Shown here: positions 1 to 4,963 of the stretch, piece after piece
Numbering within the stretch: the stretch's first letter is position 1
How the letters are laid out: each line of letters begins with the position of its first letter
The notes under the pieces: generated by a model
The model's database searches: none
What the model was told of the DNA's origin: nothing
Seen by the model: only the letters and a program-made list of their open reading frames with translations
Assembly (NCBI GenBank): GCA_029934195.1
Contig: JAOZMQ010000057.1
Location: forward strand, 1-11,528
Origin: Candidatus Cloacimonadota bacterium
GTDB lineage: Bacteria; Cloacimonadota; Cloacimonadia; Cloacimonadales; JAOZMQ01
Direction: 5' to 3'
DNA length: 11,528 bases
Made by a program: the position numbers and the translations under genes

Positions 1-39
1 TTCTTTAACTTCTAATTCAAATCTTGTGTAATATCCCAT
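1..39 (-). CDS. 5' end of an unknown gene, cut by the window edge
   Basis: Only the first 13 codons are inside the window, reading MGYYTRFELEVKE. The ATG at 39-37 is preceded by AAGGAG with about seven bases of spacing, so the start is well supported. It lies just downstream of the methyltransferase and the hairpin segment at 59-120, on the same strand, so it may be the next gene of the same transcript or the next cassette. No function can be given from so short a piece. Confidence 0.6.
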   Translation of the reverse strand, partial: MGYYTRFELEVKE

Positions 40-80
40 CTTTTATCTCCTTTTTATTTTATCGGCATACATAAAACAAA

Positions 81-100
81 GTGTCCACGAACGTGGGCAC
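81..100. repeat. Hairpin in GC-rich segment downstream of the methyltransferase
   Basis: GTGTCCAC (81-88) pairs with GTGGGCAC (93-100) around the tetraloop GAAC, with one G-T wobble. The surrounding 59-120 segment is more GC-rich than its setting and can be aligned by eye to the segment at 1138-1200. Both have CGGC near the left edge, a central hairpin, then CGCTC and a TTAT-containing end running into ATTAAT. There is no T tract, so it is not a clear intrinsic terminator, although it sits right after the methyltransferase stop. Confidence 0.6.
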
Positions 101-110
101 GCTCGACCTG

Positions 111-1124
111 TTATTCAAAATTAATTTTAATTTGCGACATTTCATTTTCAATACTCATTTTTGCTATTTTACTATATTCTACACTGCCATCAATACCAAT
201 CCATTTTCTTTCAAGCTGTTCTGAACGTAAGGTTGTTGTTCCTGACCCGTTAAACGGGTCTAATATTGTTCCACCTTTCGGGCAACCAGCAATAATACAC
301 TTATCAATTAAATTGAAATTATAAGTTGCATAATGTTTTTTTGAAGATGGTTTTGTTGGTATATCCCAAAAATCTGATACATCGCCGGGATTTTTCCCTT
401 TGGAATTACCTTCAGTAGGAGCATATCCACTTTTATTTATCCCTGTATGTTTATTATTTATTCTTGGATTTAATGTTTTATCATTCGTTTTTGAATCATA
501 ATTGAACAACCTATTTCTTACAACTCCAGCTGGTCTATTCTCAAAAGTTTTATTTCTATCTCTTACCCCATCTAAATTAAAATAGTATTTTTGGTTTTTG
601 GTCATAAAAAAAAAGTACTCGTGTTTTTTGGAAAATCTATCAGTTACACTTTCTGGCATTCCATTTCTTTTAGCCCAAATAATATCATTACGCATTATCC
701 ATCCACGATCAATACAACCAATAGCAAATCTATGTGGAATAAGGAGAAGGCACTTAGGTTTAATATCTTTAGGTTTTGTTTGTTCAAATCTTTGACCTTT
801 TATCGCTCTGTTTGATATTTTCCCCATTTCACCACGTCTCATTCCTCCAGAAATAGTTGAATAACTATCCCCAAGATTAATCCAAACAGTTCCATCATCT
901 TTTAGCACACGCCAAATTTCATCCATCATTTGCCATAGATGAGCAAGATATTCTTGATAAGTTGGTTCTAAACCCCATTGTTCAGAATATCCATAATCTC
1001 TAAGTTGCCAATAAGGTGGTGATGTTACCACACAATTTACTGAATTATCTGGAATAGCCTTGAATCCTTCAAGTATATCACAACAAAATAGCTTTCCGTT
1101 TTCAGTTTTATAATAAGTTTTCAT
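111..1124 (-). CDS. Beta-class site-specific DNA methyltransferase (N4-cytosine or N6-adenine)
   Basis: This 337-residue protein transfers a methyl group from S-adenosylmethionine to an exocyclic amino group in DNA. The catalytic motif IV TSPPYW is at residues 34-39. The SAM-binding motif I, DPFNGSGTT, is at about 289-297. This order, catalytic motif first and SAM motif last, defines the beta class. The SPPY form is common in N4-cytosine enzymes but does not settle which base is modified. Length is normal for the family and no motif is missing. The start has GGAGG three bases upstream of ATG. No restriction endonuclease is visible beside it, so it looks like an orphan enzyme unless the partner lies left of the window. 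Orphan methyltransferases on mobile elements often protect the element from host restriction; that role is inferred here. The target sequence cannot be read from the protein. GC-rich hairpin segments bracket the gene. Confidence 0.93.
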   Translation of the reverse strand: MKTYYKTENGKLFCCDILEGFKAIPDNSVNCVVTSPPYWQLRDYGYSEQWGLEPTYQEYLAHLWQMMDEIWRVLKDDGTVWINLGDSYSTISGGMRRGEMGKISNRAIKGQRFEQTKPKDIKPKCLLLIPHRFAIGCIDRGWIMRNDIIWAKRNGMPESVTDRFSKKHEYFFFMTKNQKYYFNLDGVRDRNKTFENRPAGVVRNRLFNYDSKTNDKTLNPRINNKHTGINKSGYAPTEGNSKGKNPGDVSDFWDIPTKPSSKKHYATYNFNLIDKCIIAGCPKGGTILDPFNGSGTTTLRSEQLERKWIGIDGSVEYSKIAKMSIENEMSQIKINFE

Positions 1125-1137
1125 AATCCTCCATTAA

Positions 1138-1200
1138 TAACGGCTAACAAGCGTGCCAGTGGCTCAGTCGCCACCGCTCACGCCCAACATTATGTGTAAT
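1138..1200. repeat. GC-rich hairpin segment upstream of the methyltransferase, attC-like in layout
   Basis: GTGGC (1159-1163) pairs with GCCAC (1170-1174) around TCAGTC. An outer arm GCGTG (1151-1155) pairs with CACGC (1179-1183) across an internal loop. The segment has GGCTAAC near its left end and GCCCAAC near its right end. It lies between the stop of the 63-residue gene (1225) and the methyltransferase start (1124). Its GC content is far above its surroundings. Integron attC sites have an imperfect hairpin of this kind with RYYYAAC and GTTRRRY ends, but here the two AAC-type ends point the same way, so it does not meet the consensus. Confidence 0.55.
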
Positions 1201-1224
1201 TAATTTGCCATAGCTGAGCTTAGT

Positions 1225-1416
1225 TTACTTTTTAACTTTTCTTAACTTTTGCTCATCGTGGAGCAAAGCATCATTGTGTTCTAACACTTTTCTTCTTGCT
1301 TTTGCTGATTCCGTTGTTGGTTTTTTATAACCAATTTTTGACCGTGTTTCCTTCCCTAATTTCTGTAATTTAGTCGGAGTCATTTTCCTTACTTCTTTCT
1401 TTGTTAGTTTTTTCAT
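1225..1416 (-). CDS. Small basic protein, unknown function (63 aa)
   Basis: A 63-residue, strongly lysine-rich protein beginning MKKLTKKEVRKMTPTKLQKL. The chosen ATG at 1416 has GAGG about seven bases upstream; the reading frame also extends to an ATG at 1446 whose ribosome binding site is poorer. The composition and predicted helices suggest a nucleic-acid-binding or ribosome-associated small protein, but there is no recognisable domain. A palindrome CATAGCTATG (1444-1453) lies just upstream. The stop is about 25 bases from the hairpin segment that precedes the methyltransferase. It could be the first gene of the leftward unit that includes the methyltransferase. Confidence 0.55.
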   Translation of the reverse strand: MKKLTKKEVRKMTPTKLQKLGKETRSKIGYKKPTTESAKARRKVLEHNDALLHDEQKLRKVKK

Positions 1417-1463
1417 TTTTTTACCTCTTTTTTTTATTTGTCGCATAGCTATGACACAATTTA

Positions 1464-1676
1464 TTAAACATAAAATCTTTTTTTGATTTCTTTTCTTATT
1501 TTACTATATGCAGTAATTTTACCCCTTGCTACATAATATGCTTTCATATTGTCTTCTTTTTCTGCTTTTTCTTGAAAATGCAATTCTTTCCTTTCTTCTT
1601 CCTGTAAGAAATTTAAGAGTTTATATATCTTAGGCAAAAACACATCAGAATTTCTTTCTTTCATTTTTCTTCTCAT
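1464..1676 (-). CDS. Small charged helical protein, unknown function (70 aa or 66 aa)
   Basis: About 70 residues, rich in Lys and Glu, with a central stretch likely to form a coiled coil (LLNFLQEEERKELHFQEKAE) and a basic end. Two in-frame ATGs compete. The one at 1676 has AAGGA directly touching it, which is too close. The one at 1664 has AAGGA about 12 bases upstream. The 5' end overlaps the 3' end of the 66-residue tryptophan-rich gene, so translation may be coupled to it. No family is recognised. The call rests on coding-like composition and gene packing, not on homology. Confidence 0.55.
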   Translation of the reverse strand: MRRKMKERNSDVFLPKIYKLLNFLQEEERKELHFQEKAEKEDNMKAYYVARGKITAYSKIRKEIKKRFYV

Positions 1677-1845
1677 TCCTTTTTCTTTGAAAGTTAAATA
1701 TCAACCATAAAGGGTTACATTGGCTTGGGTTAATATCTTTTCCACAAAACCACCAAACAACGCCACCACCTCCGCCGGCTTCCCATAATTCCCATTTCCA
1801 AAATAGAAACCTACCCGAATCTTTTGTAAAATTACATAAGAACAT
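1645..1845 (-). CDS. Tryptophan- and glycine-rich small protein, unknown function (66 aa)
   Basis: A 66-residue protein with six tryptophans, three cysteines (4, 34, 43) and a run of five glycines (24-28) between aromatic segments (FWKWELWEA and VVWWF), ending in a very basic tail (residues 53-65). The start is strongly supported by AAGGAG five bases before ATG. A TATAAT box with a 17-base spacer to TTGCTT lies just upstream on the same strand. Its central DNA is clearly more GC-rich than its surroundings. There is no clean signal peptide, although the hydrophobic middle could associate with a membrane. It overlaps the next gene downstream by about 20-30 bases. I do not recognise the family. 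A membrane-active peptide, toxin or structural peptide are possible guesses, none of them shown. Confidence 0.6.
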   Translation of the reverse strand: MFLCNFTKDSGRFLFWKWELWEAGGGGGVVWWFCGKDINPSQCNPLWLIFNFQRKRNEKKNERKKF

Positions 1846-1864
1846 AAGTACTCCTTATTTTAAG

Positions 1865-1897
1865 AATCCCCAACCCCTTATTATAGGGTTGGGGGTT
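1865..1897. terminator. Hairpin between the six-gene operon and the small genes
   Basis: CCCCAACCC (1868-1876) pairs perfectly with GGGTTGGGG (1886-1894) around CTTATTATA, and the stem extends by a wobble and two A-T pairs. It sits 17 bases beyond the stop of the last gene of the leftward operon. There is no strong T run on the minus strand, so termination efficiency is uncertain. A second hairpin, GTAAGCA-AGA-TGCTTAC (1901-1917), overlaps that gene's stop codon, giving two stem-loops in tandem. Confidence 0.6.
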
Positions 1898-1908
1898 ATT
1901 GTAAGCAA
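1880..1908 (-). promoter_or_regulatory. Candidate promoter for the 66-residue gene
   Basis: On the minus strand TTGCTT (1908-1903) is followed after exactly 17 bases by a perfect TATAAT (1885-1880). Initiation would fall near 1873, about 28 bases before the ATG at 1845. The -10 box lies in the loop of the hairpin at 1865-1897. The -35 box matches only three of six consensus positions. Confidence 0.5.
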
Positions 1909-1917
1909 GATGCTTAC
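1901..1917. terminator. Short perfect stem-loop over the operon's last stop codon
   Basis: GTAAGCA (1901-1907) and TGCTTAC (1911-1917) form a seven-pair stem with a three-base loop. The TAA of the upstream gene (1916-1914) lies within it. With the larger hairpin at 1865-1897 it may mark the transcript's 3' end or protect it from exonucleases. Confidence 0.45.
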
Positions 1918-2348
1918 TTTACTTTCTTCATTTCGATATATTCCATCGCAGTCCAACGGTATTTGTACCAGTTTTGTATGTTTGCAGGGCTGATTTCTTC
2001 AAAATATAAAGTTTCAGAAAAATCCAAATAATCGAAGATTAACTCTTTTGGAAAATTTTCATCAATTGAGAATTTCAGATCATTAAATGAAATTGTCATA
2101 TCTGCAACGAAAAAGGAAGAATCATCTTTGCCGAATCTTTCAATTTCAACATCTTCTTTTTTTTCAAATGCTGTTATGTATGAATTAACAACATCATCAT
2201 AATATGTTGCAAGCGGTCTGTCTAACCCTTTACAACTGTTTTTATAGTGACCAATTAATTGAGATAATACTATAAAATCCGTTTGTAATCCTTCAAATAG
2301 GTTTACAAGGCTCTCAATTGTTTTTGCTTTTGCGAGTTCTATTTGCAT
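1914..2348 (-). CDS. Unknown protein, last gene of the six-gene leftward operon (144 aa)
   Basis: A 144-residue acidic, soluble-looking protein with no signal peptide or membrane segment and no family I recognise. The N-terminal half looks helical (LAKAKTIESLVNLFEGLQTD onward). The C-terminal half is rich in Phe, Tyr and acidic residues and ends basic (MKKVK). AGGA lies eight bases before the ATG at 2348. The start overlaps the previous gene by 35 bases in another frame, typical of the compact operons of phages and plasmids. Two hairpins follow the stop. Position alone suggests an accessory role made together with the other five proteins. Confidence 0.75.
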   Translation of the reverse strand: MQIELAKAKTIESLVNLFEGLQTDFIVLSQLIGHYKNSCKGLDRPLATYYDDVVNSYITAFEKKEDVEIERFGKDDSSFFVADMTISFNDLKFSIDENFPKELIFDYLDFSETLYFEEISPANIQNWYKYRWTAMEYIEMKKVK

Positions 2349-2709
2349 TCGTGTTTCCTGTTTGTCTAAATTTTATGATATTTAGGGTTTTTCTAAGTTC
2401 TGCTATCCCTTTTTTTATGTCCTTGTCTTCTATATTAAGGACAATTTCTATTACCGTTAGGATCAGAAATTTTAACTCCAACAATTCATTATGTTTTATT
2501 GCCGATCTATCTAAGCAATATTCAAGAAAACTCACAAGTGAATGAGTTTTCCCAGTAATGTCCCTAATCTTTGGCATAAAATCCGACCACTTCTTTGTAA
2601 ATTTACTTCTTTCAGTTAAATCCTTCTCAACTGCAAGTAAAGACACTTCTGAAAGAAAGAGTAACAAGAAAGTTGGAGCTTCTTTTTTAGTGAAATTTAT
2701 CTTTTTCAT
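2314..2709 (-). CDS. Unknown helical protein (131 aa)
   Basis: 131 residues, predicted mainly helical, with a hydrophobic helix near the N-terminus (TFLLLFLSEVSLLAVEK) and another in the middle (LLELKFLILTVIEIVLNI). Both are short and interrupted by charges, so a soluble helical bundle is at least as likely as a membrane protein. The tail is basic and Asn-rich. The ribosome binding site is weak, with only an AGAG nine bases upstream, and the start overlaps the preceding gene by 23 bases, so translation is probably coupled. No domain is recognised. Confidence 0.7.
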   Translation of the reverse strand: MKKINFTKKEAPTFLLLFLSEVSLLAVEKDLTERSKFTKKWSDFMPKIRDITGKTHSLVSFLEYCLDRSAIKHNELLELKFLILTVIEIVLNIEDKDIKKGIAELRKTLNIIKFRQTGNTNANRTRKSKNN

Positions 2710-3199
2710 ATTTAGAAACTCTGTTACTTTCCTTTCTGAATTTCTTAAGTAATTTTTCTAATTTCAAAGAAGATACTCTTGCTTTCCTTTGAGCCGATTT
2801 AACCTTTACTCTTTTAAAATTCGCAAAGAAAACATCTAATTCATCAATGATAGCTTCGATGTTTTCTTTGATAGCTTTGTCTTCGATTTTTTCTGTTTTG
2901 GAAGAATGTATTATCTCAAAATTAAGGTCTAAATGCTCAGCCCAACCGGTAAAAACATAACCTTCAGATTGGATAGAAACATATTCTGGAGCTTCGGCAT
3001 CCGGTAATATTTCCCATTCTATCGATTTTATAGGGTTGTCTTTATCTTTTTTTTCGAGTTGTAATATTTTTTCATAAATAGGAGGCATATCTCCATCTTT
3101 GATAACTTTGGCTACATTCCTTCCTTTACCCCATTCTTGAGCTTCCTCTACCTCAACTTGTTTTTCAATGTAATTTCTCATTAGTTGGTAAATTTTCAT
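2687..3199 (-). CDS. Unknown protein with charged C-terminal coiled coil (170 aa)
   Basis: A 170-residue protein. Residues 1-30 are a charged helix. Residues about 55-100 look like a small mixed alpha/beta core (IEWEILPDAEAPEYVSIQSE and then VFTGWAEHLDLNFEII). The rest is a long basic helix or coiled coil (KSAQRKARVSSLKLEKLLKK). The start forms an ATGA overlap with the stop of the previous gene and has AGGAG about 10 bases upstream, so both initiation and coupling are supported. I recognise no family. The basic helical end could contact nucleic acid or a partner protein. Confidence 0.78.
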   Translation of the reverse strand: MKIYQLMRNYIEKQVEVEEAQEWGKGRNVAKVIKDGDMPPIYEKILQLEKKDKDNPIKSIEWEILPDAEAPEYVSIQSEGYVFTGWAEHLDLNFEIIHSSKTEKIEDKAIKENIEAIIDELDVFFANFKRVKVKSAQRKARVSSLKLEKLLKKFRKESNRVSKYEKDKFH

Positions 3200-3540
3200 T
3201 TTGTTTTACTCCTTTTAGATGGTTTTATATCGTCAGTTAAAATCGTAAATTCTATTCTTTGTTCAGCATCGTAAAAAAAATCTTGAAAAGATAAAACTTC
3301 TGTCTCATCACCGATAAATAGAGGAATCCCGAATTGATCCTCTCTTGCTTCCCAAAGTTTAGATTTAAAGGCTTCGAGAATTACTCTTTGCCCAAAGTGT
3401 AATTCATCACCGTTTTTGTCTTTTATCCCTGTTGATCGGTAAACACCCTTCCTGAGATTTTTTTCCAGTTCTACTCTTTCGAGTTCCTTCTCTTCTCGGA
3501 ATTCTCGAATTTCTTCCATTTGCTTTTTTAAATTGAACAT
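3196..3540 (-). CDS. Small protein with a YopX-like segment (114 aa)
   Basis: Residues 1-30 form a highly charged helix. The next part reads YRSTGIKDKNGDELHFGQRV, which resembles the core of YopX-family proteins, where a TG(L/I)KDKNGKEI(Y/F)EGD pattern is usual. YopX-like proteins are common in phages of Bacillota and Bacteroidota, with no firmly established function. The match is a single motif and the rest of the domain is divergent, so the assignment is tentative. The start has a strong AGGAG six bases upstream, inside a 25-base segment repeated exactly upstream of the operon's first gene. The stop shares ATGA with the next start. Confidence 0.75.
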   Translation of the reverse strand: MFNLKKQMEEIREFREEKELERVELEKNLRKGVYRSTGIKDKNGDELHFGQRVILEAFKSKLWEAREDQFGIPLFIGDETEVLSFQDFFYDAEQRIEFTILTDDIKPSKRSKTK

Positions 3541-3560
3541 TGTTCACTCCTTGTTTTTTT
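3536..3560 (-). repeat. Translation-initiation repeat, copy 1 (25 bp)
   Basis: Exact 25-base match to 4617-4641. On the minus strand it contains a poly-A stretch, CAAGGAGTGAACA and ATG plus two bases of the second codon, so the repeated unit is the whole ribosome-binding leader of the YopX-like gene. Confidence 0.9.
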
Positions 3561-4002
3561 TCTTATCATATTTATAGAGATTAAATTGAACCTCTTTTTG
3601 TTGATGCGAATAATAATGTTTAATTTCTGTCCTTCCGCAAACATAAAGAAATGCTAATCTCTTATCAATCTCCTTAATCTTTTCGATTTTTTTGATCCAT
3701 TGTTCGCTTCTGGAATAAAAAAATCTATAAAGTAAATCTTGAATTTTCTCGTGTTCTGAATGGATAGGAAATGTTAGTTTTTCTACAATTCTGATAAATT
3801 GATCTGCCGGAACATATTCCCATATTTTGGTTATGTCCCTTTCTGAAATTGGAGATTTATTCCCAATATTCATTTCAGGGATATTACCATTTACCATTTT
3901 ACACGGGATAGATTTATTTACGTTATATATCCTCCCTATTTCTGAGTAAGTCAAACCTTGCTTTCGCAAGGAAATGACTTGTTCGAGTTTAATCTTTTTC
4001 AT
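3544..4002 (-). CDS. Helix-turn-helix protein, possible regulator (152 aa)
   Basis: Residues about 5-40 form a resolvase- or homeodomain-like helix-turn-helix: LEQVISLRKQGLTYSEIGRI, then YNVNKSIPCKMVNG. Such domains bind DNA in recombinases, transposases and regulators. The remaining 110 residues contain no catalytic motif of a recombinase and look helical, with a very basic end (YDKKKNKE). A DNA-binding regulator or accessory factor is the best reading. The start lies only four bases beyond the stop of the preceding gene and has no visible Shine-Dalgarno, so it is probably translated by reinitiation. It is the second gene of the leftward operon. Confidence 0.75.
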   Translation of the reverse strand: MKKIKLEQVISLRKQGLTYSEIGRIYNVNKSIPCKMVNGNIPEMNIGNKSPISERDITKIWEYVPADQFIRIVEKLTFPIHSEHEKIQDLLYRFFYSRSEQWIKKIEKIKEIDKRLAFLYVCGRTEIKHYYSHQQKEVQFNLYKYDKKKNKE

Positions 4003-4006
4003 TAGA

Positions 4007-4621
4007 TTAGTTGATTAGTTTTAGATGTTTTGTTTTGAATGTATCTCTAATTGTACCCCCAAAATTATAACCGTTATTTTCTTCGTCATCTCTCATTGTT
4101 ATCGGTTTTATTTGCTTTAGCTCACAATATTGCATATAATCGCAGGCGTCAACTCTATCTATTGTTTCTCCATCATAAATAATAATTTCAATATTTGATC
4201 TTCCAGCTCCTGAACGTTGATTCAATATTTGGCAAGGAGCGTGAAGCTCCAATAAAACAACGTCCCAATCGCCGATGCGTCCAGCTGCACCATCTGCTCC
4301 ATTTCCTTTGGCGAGGATAGAAATATTTTGTAATTCTTCTTCTTCCATCTTGAAAAATCCGTCACCCCTTCGGGTGTACCCGCCCTCAGATGACAATAAA
4401 GCAAACATTCCATCATCAGAATAAGTATTGATTCGTGGTAACCCCGATTTTGTTTGCCCGATTGTGAGATGATTCATTCCTTGCTTAATCTCGATCCCTT
4501 TCGGTATTGGTAATCGCAACTCCTTTCTTCCTCTTCCTTCTTCTCCGGCTGAGACATAAATTAATGTCCCCCAATCAAATTTCCTTTCCTTTATTGGAAA
4601 TTTTTCATTGCAGTACAACAT
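4007..4621 (-). CDS. Unknown protein, first gene of the leftward operon (204 aa)
   Basis: 204 residues, probably rich in beta strands, with two glycine-rich stretches (SSEGGYTRRGDGFFKME at about 78-94 and AKGNGADGAAGRIGDWD at about 103-119) and a cluster RSGAGRS near residue 136. There is no signal peptide, membrane segment or nucleotide-binding loop. I recognise no family. The start is strongly supported by AGGAG six bases upstream, within a 25-base segment repeated exactly before the YopX-like gene. As first gene opposite the Cro-like/primase operon, it would be directly exposed to whatever binds the inverted repeat at 4653-4684. Confidence 0.8.
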   Translation of the reverse strand: MLYCNEKFPIKERKFDWGTLIYVSAGEEGRGRKELRLPIPKGIEIKQGMNHLTIGQTKSGLPRINTYSDDGMFALLSSEGGYTRRGDGFFKMEEEELQNISILAKGNGADGAAGRIGDWDVVLLELHAPCQILNQRSGAGRSNIEIIIYDGETIDRVDACDYMQYCELKQIKPITMRDDEENNGYNFGGTIRDTFKTKHLKLIN

Positions 4622-4641
4622 TGTTCACTCCTTGTTTTTTT
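4617..4641 (-). repeat. Translation-initiation repeat, copy 2 (25 bp)
   Basis: Exact 25-base match to 3536-3560. It holds the ribosome binding site and start codon of the operon's first gene. The coding sequences that follow the two copies are unrelated. Confidence 0.9.
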
Positions 4642-4652
4642 ATTTGACATAA

Positions 4653-4684
4653 AATACTCAATCGGTTTTTAGTGAATGAGTATT
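4653..4684. promoter_or_regulatory. Inverted repeat in the divergent control region, candidate operator
   Basis: AATACTCA (4653-4660) and TGAGTATT (4677-4684) are perfect eight-base arms separated by 16 bases, in the 97-base gap between divergent genes. A possible rightward -10 GATAAT is at 4688-4693, just beyond the right arm; no good -35 precedes it. A protein bound here could affect both directions. The Cro-like protein encoded at 4719 is the natural candidate. Confidence 0.5.
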
Positions 4685-4718
4685 AGTGATAATTAACTAA
4701 AAAATAGAAGGAGATTCT

Positions 4719-4961
4719 ATGTCAAGCGAAAAAAAAATAAACGAGACAGGGCTTAGGTTGAGATTACATCTCGCAAGGTTCTATCGGGGTAAGGGTCCAA
4801 TAGTAAAATTTTGTGACGTACATAAGATTAATGTGTATAGTACCCGTAATATCATTTATGGGAATCAAATGTATTCTAATGTCGAAAAGAGAATCGAGGA
4901 TGCAATTCTTCAAGATAGAAAAGTCTTTAAAAACAGTCCAGAAGCTAATTTCAAGGAATGA
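4719..4961 (+). CDS. Small Cro/XRE-like DNA-binding protein (80 aa)
   Basis: An 80-residue basic protein. Residues about 28-48 (IVKFCDVHKINVYSTRNIIYG) fit a helix-turn-helix in which an alanine or cysteine-containing first helix and a TRNIIYG recognition helix are followed by a closing helix (VEKRIEDAI). This spacing is typical of Cro-like regulators in phages and plasmids; the identification is by pattern only. AAGGAG lies five bases before the ATG. Its stop shares ATGA with the primase-helicase frame, so the two are made together. It likely regulates its own promoter and the divergent operon through the inverted repeat upstream. It could instead be an accessory replication-initiation protein. 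Confidence 0.75.
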   Translation: MSSEKKINETGLRLRLHLARFYRGKGPIVKFCDVHKINVYSTRNIIYGNQMYSNVEKRIEDAILQDRKVFKNSPEANFKE

Positions 4962-4963
4962 TT

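Noticed and set aside
591..815. Plus-strand ORFs inside the methyltransferase gene
   Set aside because: They lie opposite a clearly coding methyltransferase, have no ribosome binding site and give low-complexity, Phe/Ser-rich protein.
1138..1200. tRNA gene or tRNA fragment
   Set aside because: The GC-rich segment folds into one imperfect hairpin and lacks a cloverleaf, T-loop or anticodon arm.
2318..2752. Plus-strand ORFs of 64-75 residues opposite the leftward operon
   Set aside because: Hydrophobic mirror translations of helical Lys/Glu-rich genes with no initiation signal.
4644..4649. TTGACA as a rightward -35 box
   Set aside because: Perfect -35 match, but no -10-like sequence lies 15-19 bases downstream.
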